A stretch of 17,383 nt of DNA from JASHVB01 sp049522565. GTDB taxonomy: Bacteria; Pseudomonadota; Alphaproteobacteria; Acetobacterales; Acetobacteraceae. A program made the position numbers and the translations under genes. The number at the start of each line of letters is the position of its first letter. Within the stretch, counting starts at the first letter, position 1. The notes beneath the pieces are model-generated. The model ran no database searches and was not told where the DNA came from. It worked only from the letters and a program-made list of their open reading frames with translations. This document shows, one piece after another, positions 10,202 through 17,294 of this stretch. The stretch is from the NCBI GenBank assembly GCA_049522565.1, contig JBEKNT010000115.1, forward strand, positions 1 through 17,383, read 5' to 3'.

Positions 10202-10795
10202 GTGCTGCAAGCCGAGGGACTGGCGGCCTTCCGCGGCGAGCGGCTGGTGTTCCGCGACCTGGATTTCACCGTGCCCGCCGGCGGCGCGCTGGTGCTGGTG
10301 GGCGCCAACGGCTCCGGGAAATCCACGCTGCTGCGGCTGCTGGCAGGGCTGGTGCGGCCGATCGCCGGCCGGTTGCTGTGGAGCGCCGAGGACGCCCTGG
10401 CCGATCTTCCGTCGCATGCCGCGCGGGTGACCTATCTGGGGCATCTCGACGCGGTAAAGCCCGGGCTGACGGTGGAAGAGAACCTGCGGTTCGCCGCCCG
10501 GATGAGCGGCGGTTCGGTGGACGCCGCGCTACAGGCGCTCGGCCTGGGGGATCTGGCCGACGTGCCGGCCCGGTTCCTGTCTGCCGGGCAGAAGCGGCGC
10601 CTCGCGCTCGCCCGTCTGGCGCTGAGCGTGACGCCGCTGTGGCTGCTGGACGAGCCGACGGTCGGGCTGGACGCGGCGTCGCTGGAGCGGGTGGGGACAG
10701 TGCTGCGGGCGCATCGGGCACGCGGCGGCATCGTCGTGGCGGCAACGCACGTGCCGTTGCCGCTGGACAACGTGGCGGAGCTGCGGCTGGGGTAG
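10202..10795 (+). CDS. ccmA: Haem exporter ATP-binding protein CcmA
   Basis: A 197-residue ABC ATPase, short like all CcmA proteins. Walker A is GANGSGKS (34-41), the signature is LSAGQ (126-130), Walker B is LWLLDEP (146-152) with catalytic E151, and the switch His is H183 in ATH. The family marker RVTYLGHLDAVKPGLTVEEN (75-94) distinguishes it from other ATPases. CcmA drives CcmB/CcmC-dependent release of haem-loaded CcmE during cytochrome c maturation. I chose GTG at 10202 with GGGGG (10192-10196) five bases upstream; an in-frame TTG at 10190 would add four residues. The gene is followed at once by an intrinsic terminator and a convergent gene. No ccmB follows, although it is commonly adjacent, so the partner genes must lie elsewhere. 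Confidence 0.9.
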   Translation: MLQAEGLAAFRGERLVFRDLDFTVPAGGALVLVGANGSGKSTLLRLLAGLVRPIAGRLLWSAEDALADLPSHAARVTYLGHLDAVKPGLTVEENLRFAARMSGGSVDAALQALGLGDLADVPARFLSAGQKRRLALARLALSVTPLWLLDEPTVGLDAASLERVGTVLRAHRARGGIVVAATHVPLPLDNVAELRLG

Positions 10796-10802
10796 CGCGT
10801 AC

Positions 10803-10834
10803 ACCTCTCCCGCGAAGCGGGAGAGGTTTTTTTT
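10803..10834 (+). terminator. Intrinsic terminator of ccmA
   Basis: A perfect 11-bp stem (arms 10803-10813 and 10817-10827) with a GAA loop is followed by an uninterrupted T-run ending at 10834. This is a textbook Rho-independent terminator eight bases after the ccmA stop. The arms belong to the CCTCTCCCGC hairpin family. The T-run overlaps the TAA stop codon of the convergent monooxygenase gene (10833-10835). Confidence 0.9.
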
Positions 10835-12092
10835 ACACCCCAACGATTGACGGGCGGCTGTTCAGCACCGCCTTGTCGAAGCCGGCGATCTGCTTGTAGG
10901 CCGCCGCGGCGTCCTGCAATTCCTCCGCGGTCAGCACGTCCTCGATCCTCCCAAACCCCTCCGGCGCCCGCTCCTGCACCACTTGCATCACCTGCTCCGG
11001 ACCATTCTTCCGGTTGGAAAGCACGATGCGCGCGGTGGCAGGCCGACGCTCCGCCTCGTACGCTTCCAGCGCTTCGACTGTCGCCCCGCGCGCCAGGATT
11101 TCGCGCGCCAGCACGCGAGCATCCAGGATCGCCTGCGAAGCCCCGTTCGAGCCGATCGGATACATGGCATGCGCCGCATCGCCCAGCAGCGTCACGCGAC
11201 CGAACGTCCAGCGGTCCAGCGGATCGCGGTCCACCATGGGGAACTCATAGCAGCCCTCGGCGGCGGCGATCAGCGCTGGCACATCCAGCCAGTCGAAGCA
11301 CCATTCGGCGAATTGCGGCAGGAATTCCTCACGATTGCCCGGCCGGTTCCAATCCTCCCGCCGCCATGCGTGGTCCGGGCGGAATTTACGTTCGGCAACC
11401 CAGTTGACCAACGCTTCGCCGCGCTGTTCCGCCTCGCACGAAATCGGATAGGCGACGAATTTCTGGAACTCATGCCCGGCGATGACCATGCTGCGGCCGG
11501 CGAGGAACGGCCGCGCCCGCGTCACGCCGCGCCACAGGATCGCGCCGTTCCAGATCGGCGGTCTCTCTCCCGGATACAAACCCTGGCGCAGCGTGGAATG
11601 GATGCCGTCGGCGCCGATCAATAGCGCGCCGTCCGCCGAGCCGAGCGGCGCACCGGTACGGCGGTCGATGAAATGCGCGCGGATGCCGGTTGGCGTTGCC
11701 TCCCACCGCGCCAGGTGATGTCCGGCCAGGATGCGATCCGCGCCGAGGCGCTGGCAGGCCGCTTCATGCAGGATCATATGCAACGCGCCGCGATGTATCG
11801 AGAATTGCGGCCAACGGTAGCCGGCGGCCAGTCCGCGTTGCTCGGACCAGATGAGCTGACCGCGTGCGGAATAATAGGCCAGCTCCGCGGTCGGAATCGC
11901 GGTGGCCGCCAGGCGTTCCTGCAACCCGAGTTCGGTCAGCTCGCGCACCGCGTGCGGCAACAGATTGATGCCGACGCCGAGCGGCTGGATGGCGTCAACC
12001 GATTCGAAGACCCGGCAGTCGATGCCGATCTGGTGCAGACTGAGCGCCGTGGTCAGGCCGGCAATCCCACCGCCGGCAATCAACACCGTCAT
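10833..12092 (-). CDS. FAD-dependent aromatic monooxygenase (PhzS/UbiH-like)
   Basis: A 419-residue class A flavoprotein monooxygenase that would hydroxylate an aromatic or heterocyclic substrate with NAD(P)H and O2. The N-terminal Rossmann motif GGGIAGLTTAL (7-17) binds FAD, followed by E30 for the ribose. A GADGIHS motif lies near the middle. The second FAD motif is GDAAHAMYPIGSNGASQAI starting at G304. The overall plan is closest to flavin-dependent oxidoreductases annotated as PhzS-like or salicylate hydroxylase-like, but no phenazine genes are nearby, so the substrate is unknown. The start ATG has GGAG about nine bases upstream. It is convergent with ccmA and divergent from the S49 peptidase. 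The protein looks complete and soluble. Confidence 0.9.
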   Translation of the reverse strand: MTVLIAGGGIAGLTTALSLHQIGIDCRVFESVDAIQPLGVGINLLPHAVRELTELGLQERLAATAIPTAELAYYSARGQLIWSEQRGLAAGYRWPQFSIHRGALHMILHEAACQRLGADRILAGHHLARWEATPTGIRAHFIDRRTGAPLGSADGALLIGADGIHSTLRQGLYPGERPPIWNGAILWRGVTRARPFLAGRSMVIAGHEFQKFVAYPISCEAEQRGEALVNWVAERKFRPDHAWRREDWNRPGNREEFLPQFAEWCFDWLDVPALIAAAEGCYEFPMVDRDPLDRWTFGRVTLLGDAAHAMYPIGSNGASQAILDARVLAREILARGATVEALEAYEAERRPATARIVLSNRKNGPEQVMQVVQERAPEGFGRIEDVLTAEELQDAAAAYKQIAGFDKAVLNSRPSIVGV

Positions 12093-12490
12093 CGTTGCAG
12101 GCTCCGCATGGAAGGCATTCGCCCGCTTTTACCAACCATGCAATGCGGCGACCATAGGGGCGTTGCGCCGGTCCCGCGTACCGTTGGCTGGCGAGCGTGC
12201 CGAAGGGTCGTCGTGAGAATGCGTGGGCGCGGCGACTCCGCAAACTTTGAACGCGGAGGCAGAGCGGGGGCCACGCAGCGCCACGGAGCAGAATAAGACT
12301 TCGATGCAAACGGTGCGCGTTCTGTACGTGCCGCCACTGCATGGCGAAGCCGGCGCGGCTGCACGAAATCGGATATCGATGCGGTACGACCCATGGTCGG
12401 GGCTGCCCCCGGTACTGGACCCGAAGATCAAACCCGGCCATGACGAAAATTCGCAGCCTGCGGCATGTCGCTGTCACTGTCGGAGAAACT
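12093..12490. other. 398-bp divergent intergenic region with a CATGGCCGG-type repeat
   Basis: No gene is supported here; open frames on both strands are extensions of the flanking genes or shadows. The segment should hold promoters for the monooxygenase (leftward) and the S49 peptidase (rightward), but I cannot assign clear -35/-10 pairs. A segment near 12246-12288 (GCGGAGGCAGAGC, CCACGCAGCGCCACGGAG) looks like intergenic repeat debris. At 12392-12442 an imperfect inverted repeat pairs CATGGTCGGG (12392-12401) with CCCGGCCATG (12433-12442), and its core resembles the arms at 16929-16938 and 17037-17046. Confidence 0.5.
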
Positions 12491-13282
12491 ATGCTCGCCC
12501 GTATCCTCTTCTGGCGCCGCCCACGCATCAATGTCGTAGAGCTGCACGGGCTGATCGCACCACGGCCCGGTCTGCTCTCTGCGGCTACCGTCGCGCCGCT
12601 GATCGATCGCGCGTTCCGCACGGCACAGCACCGGCCGGTGATCCTGGACATCGAAAGCCCCGGCGGATCGCCGGTGCAGTCGGACCTGATCGCCGCGCAG
12701 ATCCGCCGCCGCGCCGAGCAATACAAAGTGCGCGTGCTGGCGGTGATCCGCGAAGTCGGCGCGTCGGGAGGCTATTGGCTCGCCTGCGCCGCTGACGAGA
12801 TCCATGCCAACCCGATGAGCATCGTCGGTTCCATCGGCGTGCGCGGCGGCGGCTTCGGCTTTCCCGACCTGCTGGCACGCATCGGGGTGGAGCGGCGGCT
12901 CTATACCGCCGGCGCGAACAAGGCGCGGCTCGATCCGTTCAGCCCGGAGGATCCGAAGGATGTCGCGTTCGTACAGGACCTGCTGGACGCGCTGCATGTG
13001 CGGTTCAAGGACTGGGTGCGCACACGGCGCGGCGATCGGCTGAAGGGCGATGAGGCAGCGCTGTTCGACGGCAGCTTCATGCTGGGAGCGCAGGCGTTGC
13101 GGGTCGGGTTGATCGACGGGCTGAACGATATCGATTCGCTGGTGCGCACGCTGGGCGGCGAACGCGCCGTGGCGCGCCGGTTCGCTCCGCGCCGTCGTGG
13201 GTTGCTGCGCCGCCTGCCGCGACTGGCGGTGGACGCCGCGCTGGACGCGGTCGAGGAGCGCCGCTGGCGGATCGAAGTTTGA
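12491..13282 (+). CDS. S49-family serine peptidase (SppA/SohB-like)
   Basis: A 263-residue peptidase of the signal-peptide-peptidase family. The catalytic Ser is S92 in GASGGYWLA and the Lys general base is probably K144 in GANKARLDPF, matching the Ser/Lys dyad of SppA-type enzymes. The strand VILDIESPGGSP (50-61) and NPMSIVGSIGV (108-117) are also typical. Unlike classical SppA and SohB, no N-terminal membrane segment is visible; the protein begins MLARILFWRRPRINVVELHG and enters the core at once. I chose ATG 12491 because GGAGAA ends six bases upstream and the residues before it look non-conserved. A basic C-terminal tail (RRFAPRRRGLLRRLPR) might touch the membrane. The gene stands alone, ending at a bidirectional hairpin. 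Confidence 0.9.
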   Translation: MLARILFWRRPRINVVELHGLIAPRPGLLSAATVAPLIDRAFRTAQHRPVILDIESPGGSPVQSDLIAAQIRRRAEQYKVRVLAVIREVGASGGYWLACAADEIHANPMSIVGSIGVRGGGFGFPDLLARIGVERRLYTAGANKARLDPFSPEDPKDVAFVQDLLDALHVRFKDWVRTRRGDRLKGDEAALFDGSFMLGAQALRVGLIDGLNDIDSLVRTLGGERAVARRFAPRRRGLLRRLPRLAVDAALDAVEERRWRIEV

Positions 13283-13285
13283 CGT

Positions 13286-13317
13286 TACACCTCTCCCGCT
13301 CTCGCGGGAGAGGTGTA
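13286..13317. terminator. Hairpin between convergent genes (probable bidirectional terminator)
   Basis: A perfect 14-bp inverted repeat (arms 13286-13299 and 13304-13317) with a TCTC loop lies between the S49 peptidase stop (13282) and the SDR stop (13325). Position between convergent genes supports a termination role for both, but neither side has a T-run, so it may act mainly as an mRNA 3'-end block. The arms match the CCTCTCCCGC hairpin family. Confidence 0.65.
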
Positions 13318-13324
13318 CGCCAGG

Positions 13325-14071
13325 TCAGCCCCTGCCCAGGAACGGCATCTTCGTCGCCATGATGGTGACGAACTGCACGTTGGACTCCAGCGGCAGGTTC
13401 GCCATGAACCGGATCTGCTGGCCGACGTGGTTCACGTCCATGCGCGGCTCCACCGCCATCTGGCCATAGGGCTGCAACTGCCCGTTGGTCGACCGCGCGG
13501 TCATTGGCGTCGCCGCATTGCCGATATCGATCTGGCCGGAACAGATGTCGTATTGCCGCCCGTCCAGGCCGATCGACTTGGTCAGCCCGGTGACGGCGTG
13601 CTTGGTCGACGTATAGGCCACCGACCCCGGCCGGGGCACATGCGCGGAAATCGAGCCGTTGTTGATGATCCGCCCGCCGCGCGGCTCCTGGTCGCGCATC
13701 ATGCGGAAGGCGGCGTTGGCGCACAGGAACATCGCGTTAAGATTCACCTGCACGACCTTCAGCCACATGTCGTAAGTGAAGTCGCCGAAATTGGTGGTCG
13801 GCGTACCGCCGCCGGCGTTGTTGAACAGCATGTCGATCCGGCCGAACTTCGCCTTGATCTCGGCGAACAGCTTGTCCACCTGGGCCGGCTCGGTGACGTC
13901 GGTCGGCACCACCAGTGCGTTACCCGCCGTCTTCATGCTGGCGGTCTCTTCCAGCATCTCCTTGCGCCGGCCGGCCAGCGCGACGGACCAGCCGTCGTTC
14001 ATCAATGCGAGCGCTGATGCGCGGCCGATGCCGGTGCCTGAGCCGGTGATGACGGCAAAGCGGTCTGCCAT
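13325..14071 (-). CDS. Short-chain dehydrogenase/reductase (SDR)
   Basis: A 248-residue classical SDR that would oxidise or reduce a hydroxyl or carbonyl group with NAD(P). The cofactor motif is TGSGTGIG (9-16), followed by D58 (PTDVT) and NNAG (84-87). The catalytic set is N110, S140, Y153 and K157 (YTSTK). AGRRKE (33-38), with Arg residues after the second strand, favours NADP over NAD, but this is only suggestive. The start ATG has GGGGAG eight bases upstream; the much longer open frame beyond it runs antisense through the next gene and is not real. The substrate is unknown. The gene diverges from a Gfo/Idh/MocA operon, so a joint role in sugar or polyol oxidation is possible but unproven. 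Confidence 0.92.
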   Translation of the reverse strand: MADRFAVITGSGTGIGRASALALMNDGWSVALAGRRKEMLEETASMKTAGNALVVPTDVTEPAQVDKLFAEIKAKFGRIDMLFNNAGGGTPTTNFGDFTYDMWLKVVQVNLNAMFLCANAAFRMMRDQEPRGGRIINNGSISAHVPRPGSVAYTSTKHAVTGLTKSIGLDGRQYDICSGQIDIGNAATPMTARSTNGQLQPYGQMAVEPRMDVNHVGQQIRFMANLPLESNVQFVTIMATKMPFLGRG

Positions 14072-14156
14072 GGATGTATCTCCCCTACAAAGCATGTTCC
14101 TGCCGGTATTGTGGACCGCGGTTGCCGCTCGGCCAAGATGGTGCGAGCCTCGGAGT

Positions 14157-14249
14157 TCCCCTCCCGCTTTGCGGCAGAGGGTAGCGCGAGGGTGCCCCGG
14201 AATGCACGCTCCACCCTCACCTGCTCCTCTCCCGCGCAACCGGAGAGGA
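14157..14249. repeat. Degenerate CCTCTCC hairpin elements in a divergent intergenic region
   Basis: The 198-bp gap between the divergent SDR and Gfo/Idh/MocA genes holds decayed hairpin repeats. TCCTCTCC (14225-14232) pairs with GGAGAGGA (14242-14249), and an upstream piece (CCCCTCCCGC ... GCGGCAGAGGG, about 14159-14181) looks like a mutated copy. They resemble the intact copies at 10803 and 13286. The promoters of both flanking genes must share this space. Confidence 0.55.
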
Positions 14250-14269
14250 CGTGAAAAACGGAGGCCTGC

Positions 14270-15283
14270 ATGCCACGCTTCGCCGCGATCGGACTGGATC
14301 ACCGGCACGTCTACGACCTGACGCAAGGCCTGCTGGACGCCGGCGCCGCGTGCGTCGGCTACAATCCGGACACCACCGATCCGCGCGTGCTCGCCGGCTT
14401 CCAGAAGCGCTTCCCGCATGTGCCGGCTGCGGAGACCGTCCGCCTGCTGGACGATCCCTCGATCGACTTCGTGGTGATTGCCGCGGTGCCGCGCGATCGC
14501 GCTGACCTCGCCATCGCTGCGATGCAGCGCGGCAAGGACGTGATGGTGGACAAGCCGGGCATCACCACGCCCGGGCAGCTTGCTGCGGTGCAGCGCGCGG
14601 TGGCGGAGACAGGCCGCTACTGGTCGGTCGCGCTCGGCCGCCTGGCATCGCCGGCGCAGCAGGAGGCTCTGCGCATCGTGCGTTCCGGCGAACTGGGCCG
14701 CCTGGTGCACACCACCTCGCTCGCGCCGCACCGGCTGAACCGCGCGCTGCGCCCCGCCTGGTTCTTCGACGCGCCCGCCTATGGCGGCATTATCAACGAT
14801 ATCGGCGTGCATGCGATCGACCAGTTCCTCGCCTTCGCTGACGCCACCGATGCCGAGATCGTGCACAGCGCGGTGGGAGCGTTCGGTACCGAGCCCGCCG
14901 GCTTCGAGGATTTCGCCGAGCTGATGCTGGCGACGCCGTCGGTGCGCGGCTATGTACGCCTCGACTGGTTCACCCCGGACGGCCTGCCGACATGGGGCGA
15001 CGGTCGCTGCTTCGTCGTCGGCACCGAGGGCACGCTGGAGCTGCGCAAGAACCTGGATATCGAGGGCCGCCCCGGCACCGACCACATGTTCGTCGCCAAC
15101 CGCAGCGCCACCCGCCACATCGATTGCAGCAAACTGCCGGTGACCTATTACAGCGACTTTGTCGCCGGCGTTGTCAGTCGCAACCACCGCGCGATGCCGC
15201 AACAGCAAGTGTTCACCGTCTGCCGCCTGGCCTTGCATGCCCAGGCGCGCGCAACGCGCTACACCGCGGAACGCCCTGGATGA
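14270..15283 (+). CDS. Gfo/Idh/MocA-family oxidoreductase (first of pair)
   Basis: A 337-residue NAD(P)-dependent oxidoreductase of the glucose-fructose oxidoreductase/inositol dehydrogenase family. K95 in MVDKPG sits at the conserved EKP catalytic-lysine position, and YGGIINDIGVHAIDQFL carries the conserved histidine block. The N-terminal strand reads AAIGLDHRHVYDL, so the usual GxGxxG loop is replaced by GLDHRH; cofactor binding may differ. Family members oxidise or reduce sugars, inositols or their derivatives; the substrate here is unknown. The ATG is preceded by CGGAGG at 14260-14265. The stop overlaps the start of a second paralogue by ATGA, so the two are co-translated and may act in sequence or as a hetero-oligomer. 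Confidence 0.9.
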   Translation: MPRFAAIGLDHRHVYDLTQGLLDAGAACVGYNPDTTDPRVLAGFQKRFPHVPAAETVRLLDDPSIDFVVIAAVPRDRADLAIAAMQRGKDVMVDKPGITTPGQLAAVQRAVAETGRYWSVALGRLASPAQQEALRIVRSGELGRLVHTTSLAPHRLNRALRPAWFFDAPAYGGIINDIGVHAIDQFLAFADATDAEIVHSAVGAFGTEPAGFEDFAELMLATPSVRGYVRLDWFTPDGLPTWGDGRCFVVGTEGTLELRKNLDIEGRPGTDHMFVANRSATRHIDCSKLPVTYYSDFVAGVVSRNHRAMPQQQVFTVCRLALHAQARATRYTAERPG

Positions 15284-16275
15284 TCGGCGTCGCCGTCATT
15301 GGGGTTGGCAACGCGTTCGAACCGCACGCCAAGGCGCTGCGCGAGCTGGCGGATCGCGCCCGCGTCGTGTGGGCCGCCGCGCGCAGCGAAGCCGCGGTGT
15401 CGGCAGTGGCCGCGAAGTTCGGTGTTCCCACCACCATCGACATCGGCCGCGCGATCAGCGATCCCGCGGTGGACGCCGTGCTGGTGCTGACGCCGGCCAA
15501 TGCGCATCTGCCGATTGCCGAAGCGGCCTTCGCCGCCGGCAAGCACGTGCTGTGCGAAAAACCGCTGGAAGCCACGCTCGATCACGCCGAGCGGCTGGTC
15601 GCCGCCGGCCGCCGCGCGGAGCGAAAACTCGGCATCGTGTTGCAGGCGCGATTCCGCACCGGCGGCCGCCGGCTCAAGCAGGTGCTGGACGAGGGATTGC
15701 TCGGCGAGGTGCAGGCTGCATCGATGATGATGCCGTGGTGGCGGCCACAGGCCTATTACGACCAGCCCGGCCGCGGCGTGAAAGCGCGCGACGGCGGCGG
15801 CGTGCTGATCACCCAGGCGATCCATACGCTCGACCTGTTCCGCTGGTGTCTGGGGGTCGCCCGCGTCGAGGCGGCCCAGGTCCGCACCACCGGCTTGCAC
15901 CGCATGGAAACCGAGGACTACGCCGCGGCGTTGGTATTGCTCGGCAACGGGGCACCGGGCAGCATCACCGCCACCACGGCCGCCTGGCCCGGCAGCCCGG
16001 AATGCATCATGGTCATCGGCACGCAGGGCACCGCGCGGCTGGAAGGCGGCAACTTGCGCCTGTCATGGCTCGACGGGCGCGAGGAGGTACTGGTCGATGC
16101 CGACGGCTCCGGCAGTGGCGCCAACGTGATGGCGTTCTCGCACGAGCCGCACAAGGCGGTGCTGGCCGACTTCCTCGACGCCATCGAACAGCATCGCGAC
16201 CCGGCGATCCCGGGCGAGGAAGCGCTTGAAACACAACGCCTGATCGAGGCGATCCTGGCAAAGGGAGGGACGTGA
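15280..16275 (+). CDS. Gfo/Idh/MocA-family oxidoreductase (second of pair)
   Basis: A 331-residue dehydrogenase of the same family as the preceding gene but clearly divergent from it. The Rossmann strand is GVAVIGVGNAFEPHAKAL (3-20), where G8 and G10 fit GxG but the third glycine position is occupied by another residue. K94 in LCEKPLEAT is the conserved catalytic lysine. DGGGVLITQAIHTLDLFRW holds the conserved His and Asp region. I chose ATG 15280 because it overlaps the stop of the first gene (ATGA); the open frame further upstream lies inside that gene. The CinA-like gene starts one base after this stop, so three genes form one operon. The substrate is not predictable beyond a sugar, polyol or related acid. 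Confidence 0.92.
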   Translation: MIGVAVIGVGNAFEPHAKALRELADRARVVWAAARSEAAVSAVAAKFGVPTTIDIGRAISDPAVDAVLVLTPANAHLPIAEAAFAAGKHVLCEKPLEATLDHAERLVAAGRRAERKLGIVLQARFRTGGRRLKQVLDEGLLGEVQAASMMMPWWRPQAYYDQPGRGVKARDGGGVLITQAIHTLDLFRWCLGVARVEAAQVRTTGLHRMETEDYAAALVLLGNGAPGSITATTAAWPGSPECIMVIGTQGTARLEGGNLRLSWLDGREEVLVDADGSGSGANVMAFSHEPHKAVLADFLDAIEQHRDPAIPGEEALETQRLIEAILAKGGT

Positions 16276-16276
16276 C

Positions 16277-16762
16277 ATGCAGACATTGCTGCCATTGGCC
16301 GACAAGCTCGGCGCACGGCTGAAGGCGCGCGGCGAGACGATCGCCATCGCGGAATCGTCCACCGGCGGGCTGATCTCCGCCGCCTTGCTGTCGGTCGGCG
16401 GTGCCTCGGCGTATTTCCGCGGCGGCAGCGTGATCTACACCGCGTATGCGCGCACCGGGTTCCTGGAGATTCCCAATCCGCTGCCGGCGCCCATCGAGCG
16501 CGCCTCCACCGAGGCGTACGCACTATTGCTCGCCAACACGGTACGGCAGCGGCTGGATGCCTCCTGGGGGTTGGGCGAGACCGGTGCCACCGGCCCGACC
16601 GGCAACCGCTATGGCGACGCGGCCGGCCACACCTGCATTGCACTGGTGGGGCCGGGGTTCTCAAAGGCCATCACGCTGGAGACCGGCAGCGCGGATCGCG
16701 TCGCCAACATGCGGGCGTTCTCGCAACGCGCCCTGGAGATGCTCGGCGAGGCGCTCGGCTGA
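16277..16762 (+). CDS. Stand-alone CinA C-terminal-domain protein (PncC-like)
   Basis: A 161-residue protein matching the CinA C-terminal/PncC domain, which in active members deamidates nicotinamide mononucleotide (pyridine nucleotide salvage). The nucleophile block is AIAESSTGGLISAAL, with S27 at the expected Ser, and FRGGSVIYTAYAR follows. The family's conserved Lys in the Y-x-x-x-x-K segment is replaced by R59, 32 residues after S27. The usual TGIAGPGGG loop reads ETGATGPTGNRYGDAAGH instead. This therefore looks like a distinct subfamily whose amidase activity is uncertain. The N-terminal MoCF-like domain of full CinA is absent. The gene starts one base after the preceding stop, with AAGGGAGGG at 16261-16269, so it is the third gene of the operon. 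Confidence 0.88.
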   Translation: MQTLLPLADKLGARLKARGETIAIAESSTGGLISAALLSVGGASAYFRGGSVIYTAYARTGFLEIPNPLPAPIERASTEAYALLLANTVRQRLDASWGLGETGATGPTGNRYGDAAGHTCIALVGPGFSKAITLETGSADRVANMRAFSQRALEMLGEALG

Positions 16763-16773
16763 AGGAAGCATGA

Positions 16774-16858
16774 TCAGGGCTCTGCCCTGAAGCCCGTCAG
16801 GGGGCTTTGCCCCCGTCCCGTCCAACCACTCCAACCGAAGGGTCCCAGGGCTCTGCCC
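16774..16858. repeat. Three GGGCTCTGCCC-type hairpins
   Basis: TCAGGGC/GCCCTGA (16774-16790, loop TCT), GGGGGC/GCCCCC (16800-16814, loop TTT) and GGGC/GCCC (16848-16858, loop TCT) follow the operon end. The first lies 11 bp after the CinA-like stop and could help end transcription, though no T-run follows. From memory, hairpins of this wording are abundant between genes in Acetobacteraceae. Confidence 0.7.
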
Positions 16859-16875
16859 CATGCGCGCTGATTGAA

Positions 16876-17097
16876 GGGACCGTCCGGGGACAACCGAGTC
16901 AGTTGCCGGCAGATCGCAACCTCCGTGTCATGGCCGGCGAAGGCCGGTCACCCACGACTTTGCTGTTTGCCACGAGCAGAGACGTGGGTGGCCGGTCGGA
17001 GCCTGGCCTCGGGCGGGCCTTCGGCCCGACCCGCGGGCCGGCCATGACACGGAGGTTGCAGCGCGATCATTTGCAGCACTTGTTCCCGGACGGTCCC
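16876..17097. repeat. Nested ~220-bp inverted repeat
   Basis: Three pairs of arms are nested. The outer arms 16876-16893 and 17080-17097 match at 17 of 18 positions. The middle arms 16916-16938 and 17037-17059 are a perfect 23-bp match containing CATGGCCGGC. The inner arms 16942-16956 and 16983-16997 match at 13 of 15, the two differences being wobble-compatible. A further small hairpin CGGGCC/GGCCCG lies at 17014-17028. No transposase frame lies inside. This may be a dispersed intergenic repeat, a non-autonomous mobile element, or a structured RNA; sequence alone does not decide. Confidence 0.8.
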
Positions 17098-17265
17098 CAA
17101 GGGGCGAGCGCCTCCGGCAGACCCGCCTCGCCATGGCGGGCGCAGGCCCATGAGCGTTAAACCAGGCGGCCGGAAAGCAAGCCGGTGATATCCCGGTCGA
17201 TCGCATTTGGGCCGCCGCGTGGCCTGACGAGTACCCCGCTGTCCAATGCTGGGGACGCGGGTCAG

Positions 17266-17289
17266 GGAAGCAAGGAAGCAAGGAAGCAA
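17266..17289. repeat. Three-copy GGAAGCAA tandem repeat
   Basis: Three perfect head-to-tail copies of GGAAGCAA at 17266-17273, 17274-17281 and 17282-17289. The array directly precedes the 12-bp repeat and the shift to AT-rich sequence. No function is evident. Confidence 0.9.
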
Positions 17290-17294
17290 GCGTT

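Noticed and set aside
14072..15238. Long antisense open frame that would extend the SDR protein to 637 residues
   Set aside because: It runs antisense through a well-supported Gfo/Idh/MocA gene; SDR homology and a ribosome site start at 14071.
16774..17097. CRISPR array
   Set aside because: The repeated units are hairpins of unequal spacing and sequence, with no constant repeat-spacer pattern and no cas genes.
16807..17160. 117-codon frame in the right-hand gene-free region
   Set aside because: It reads through inverted repeats and gives a repeat-derived peptide with no domain; no convincing ribosome site.
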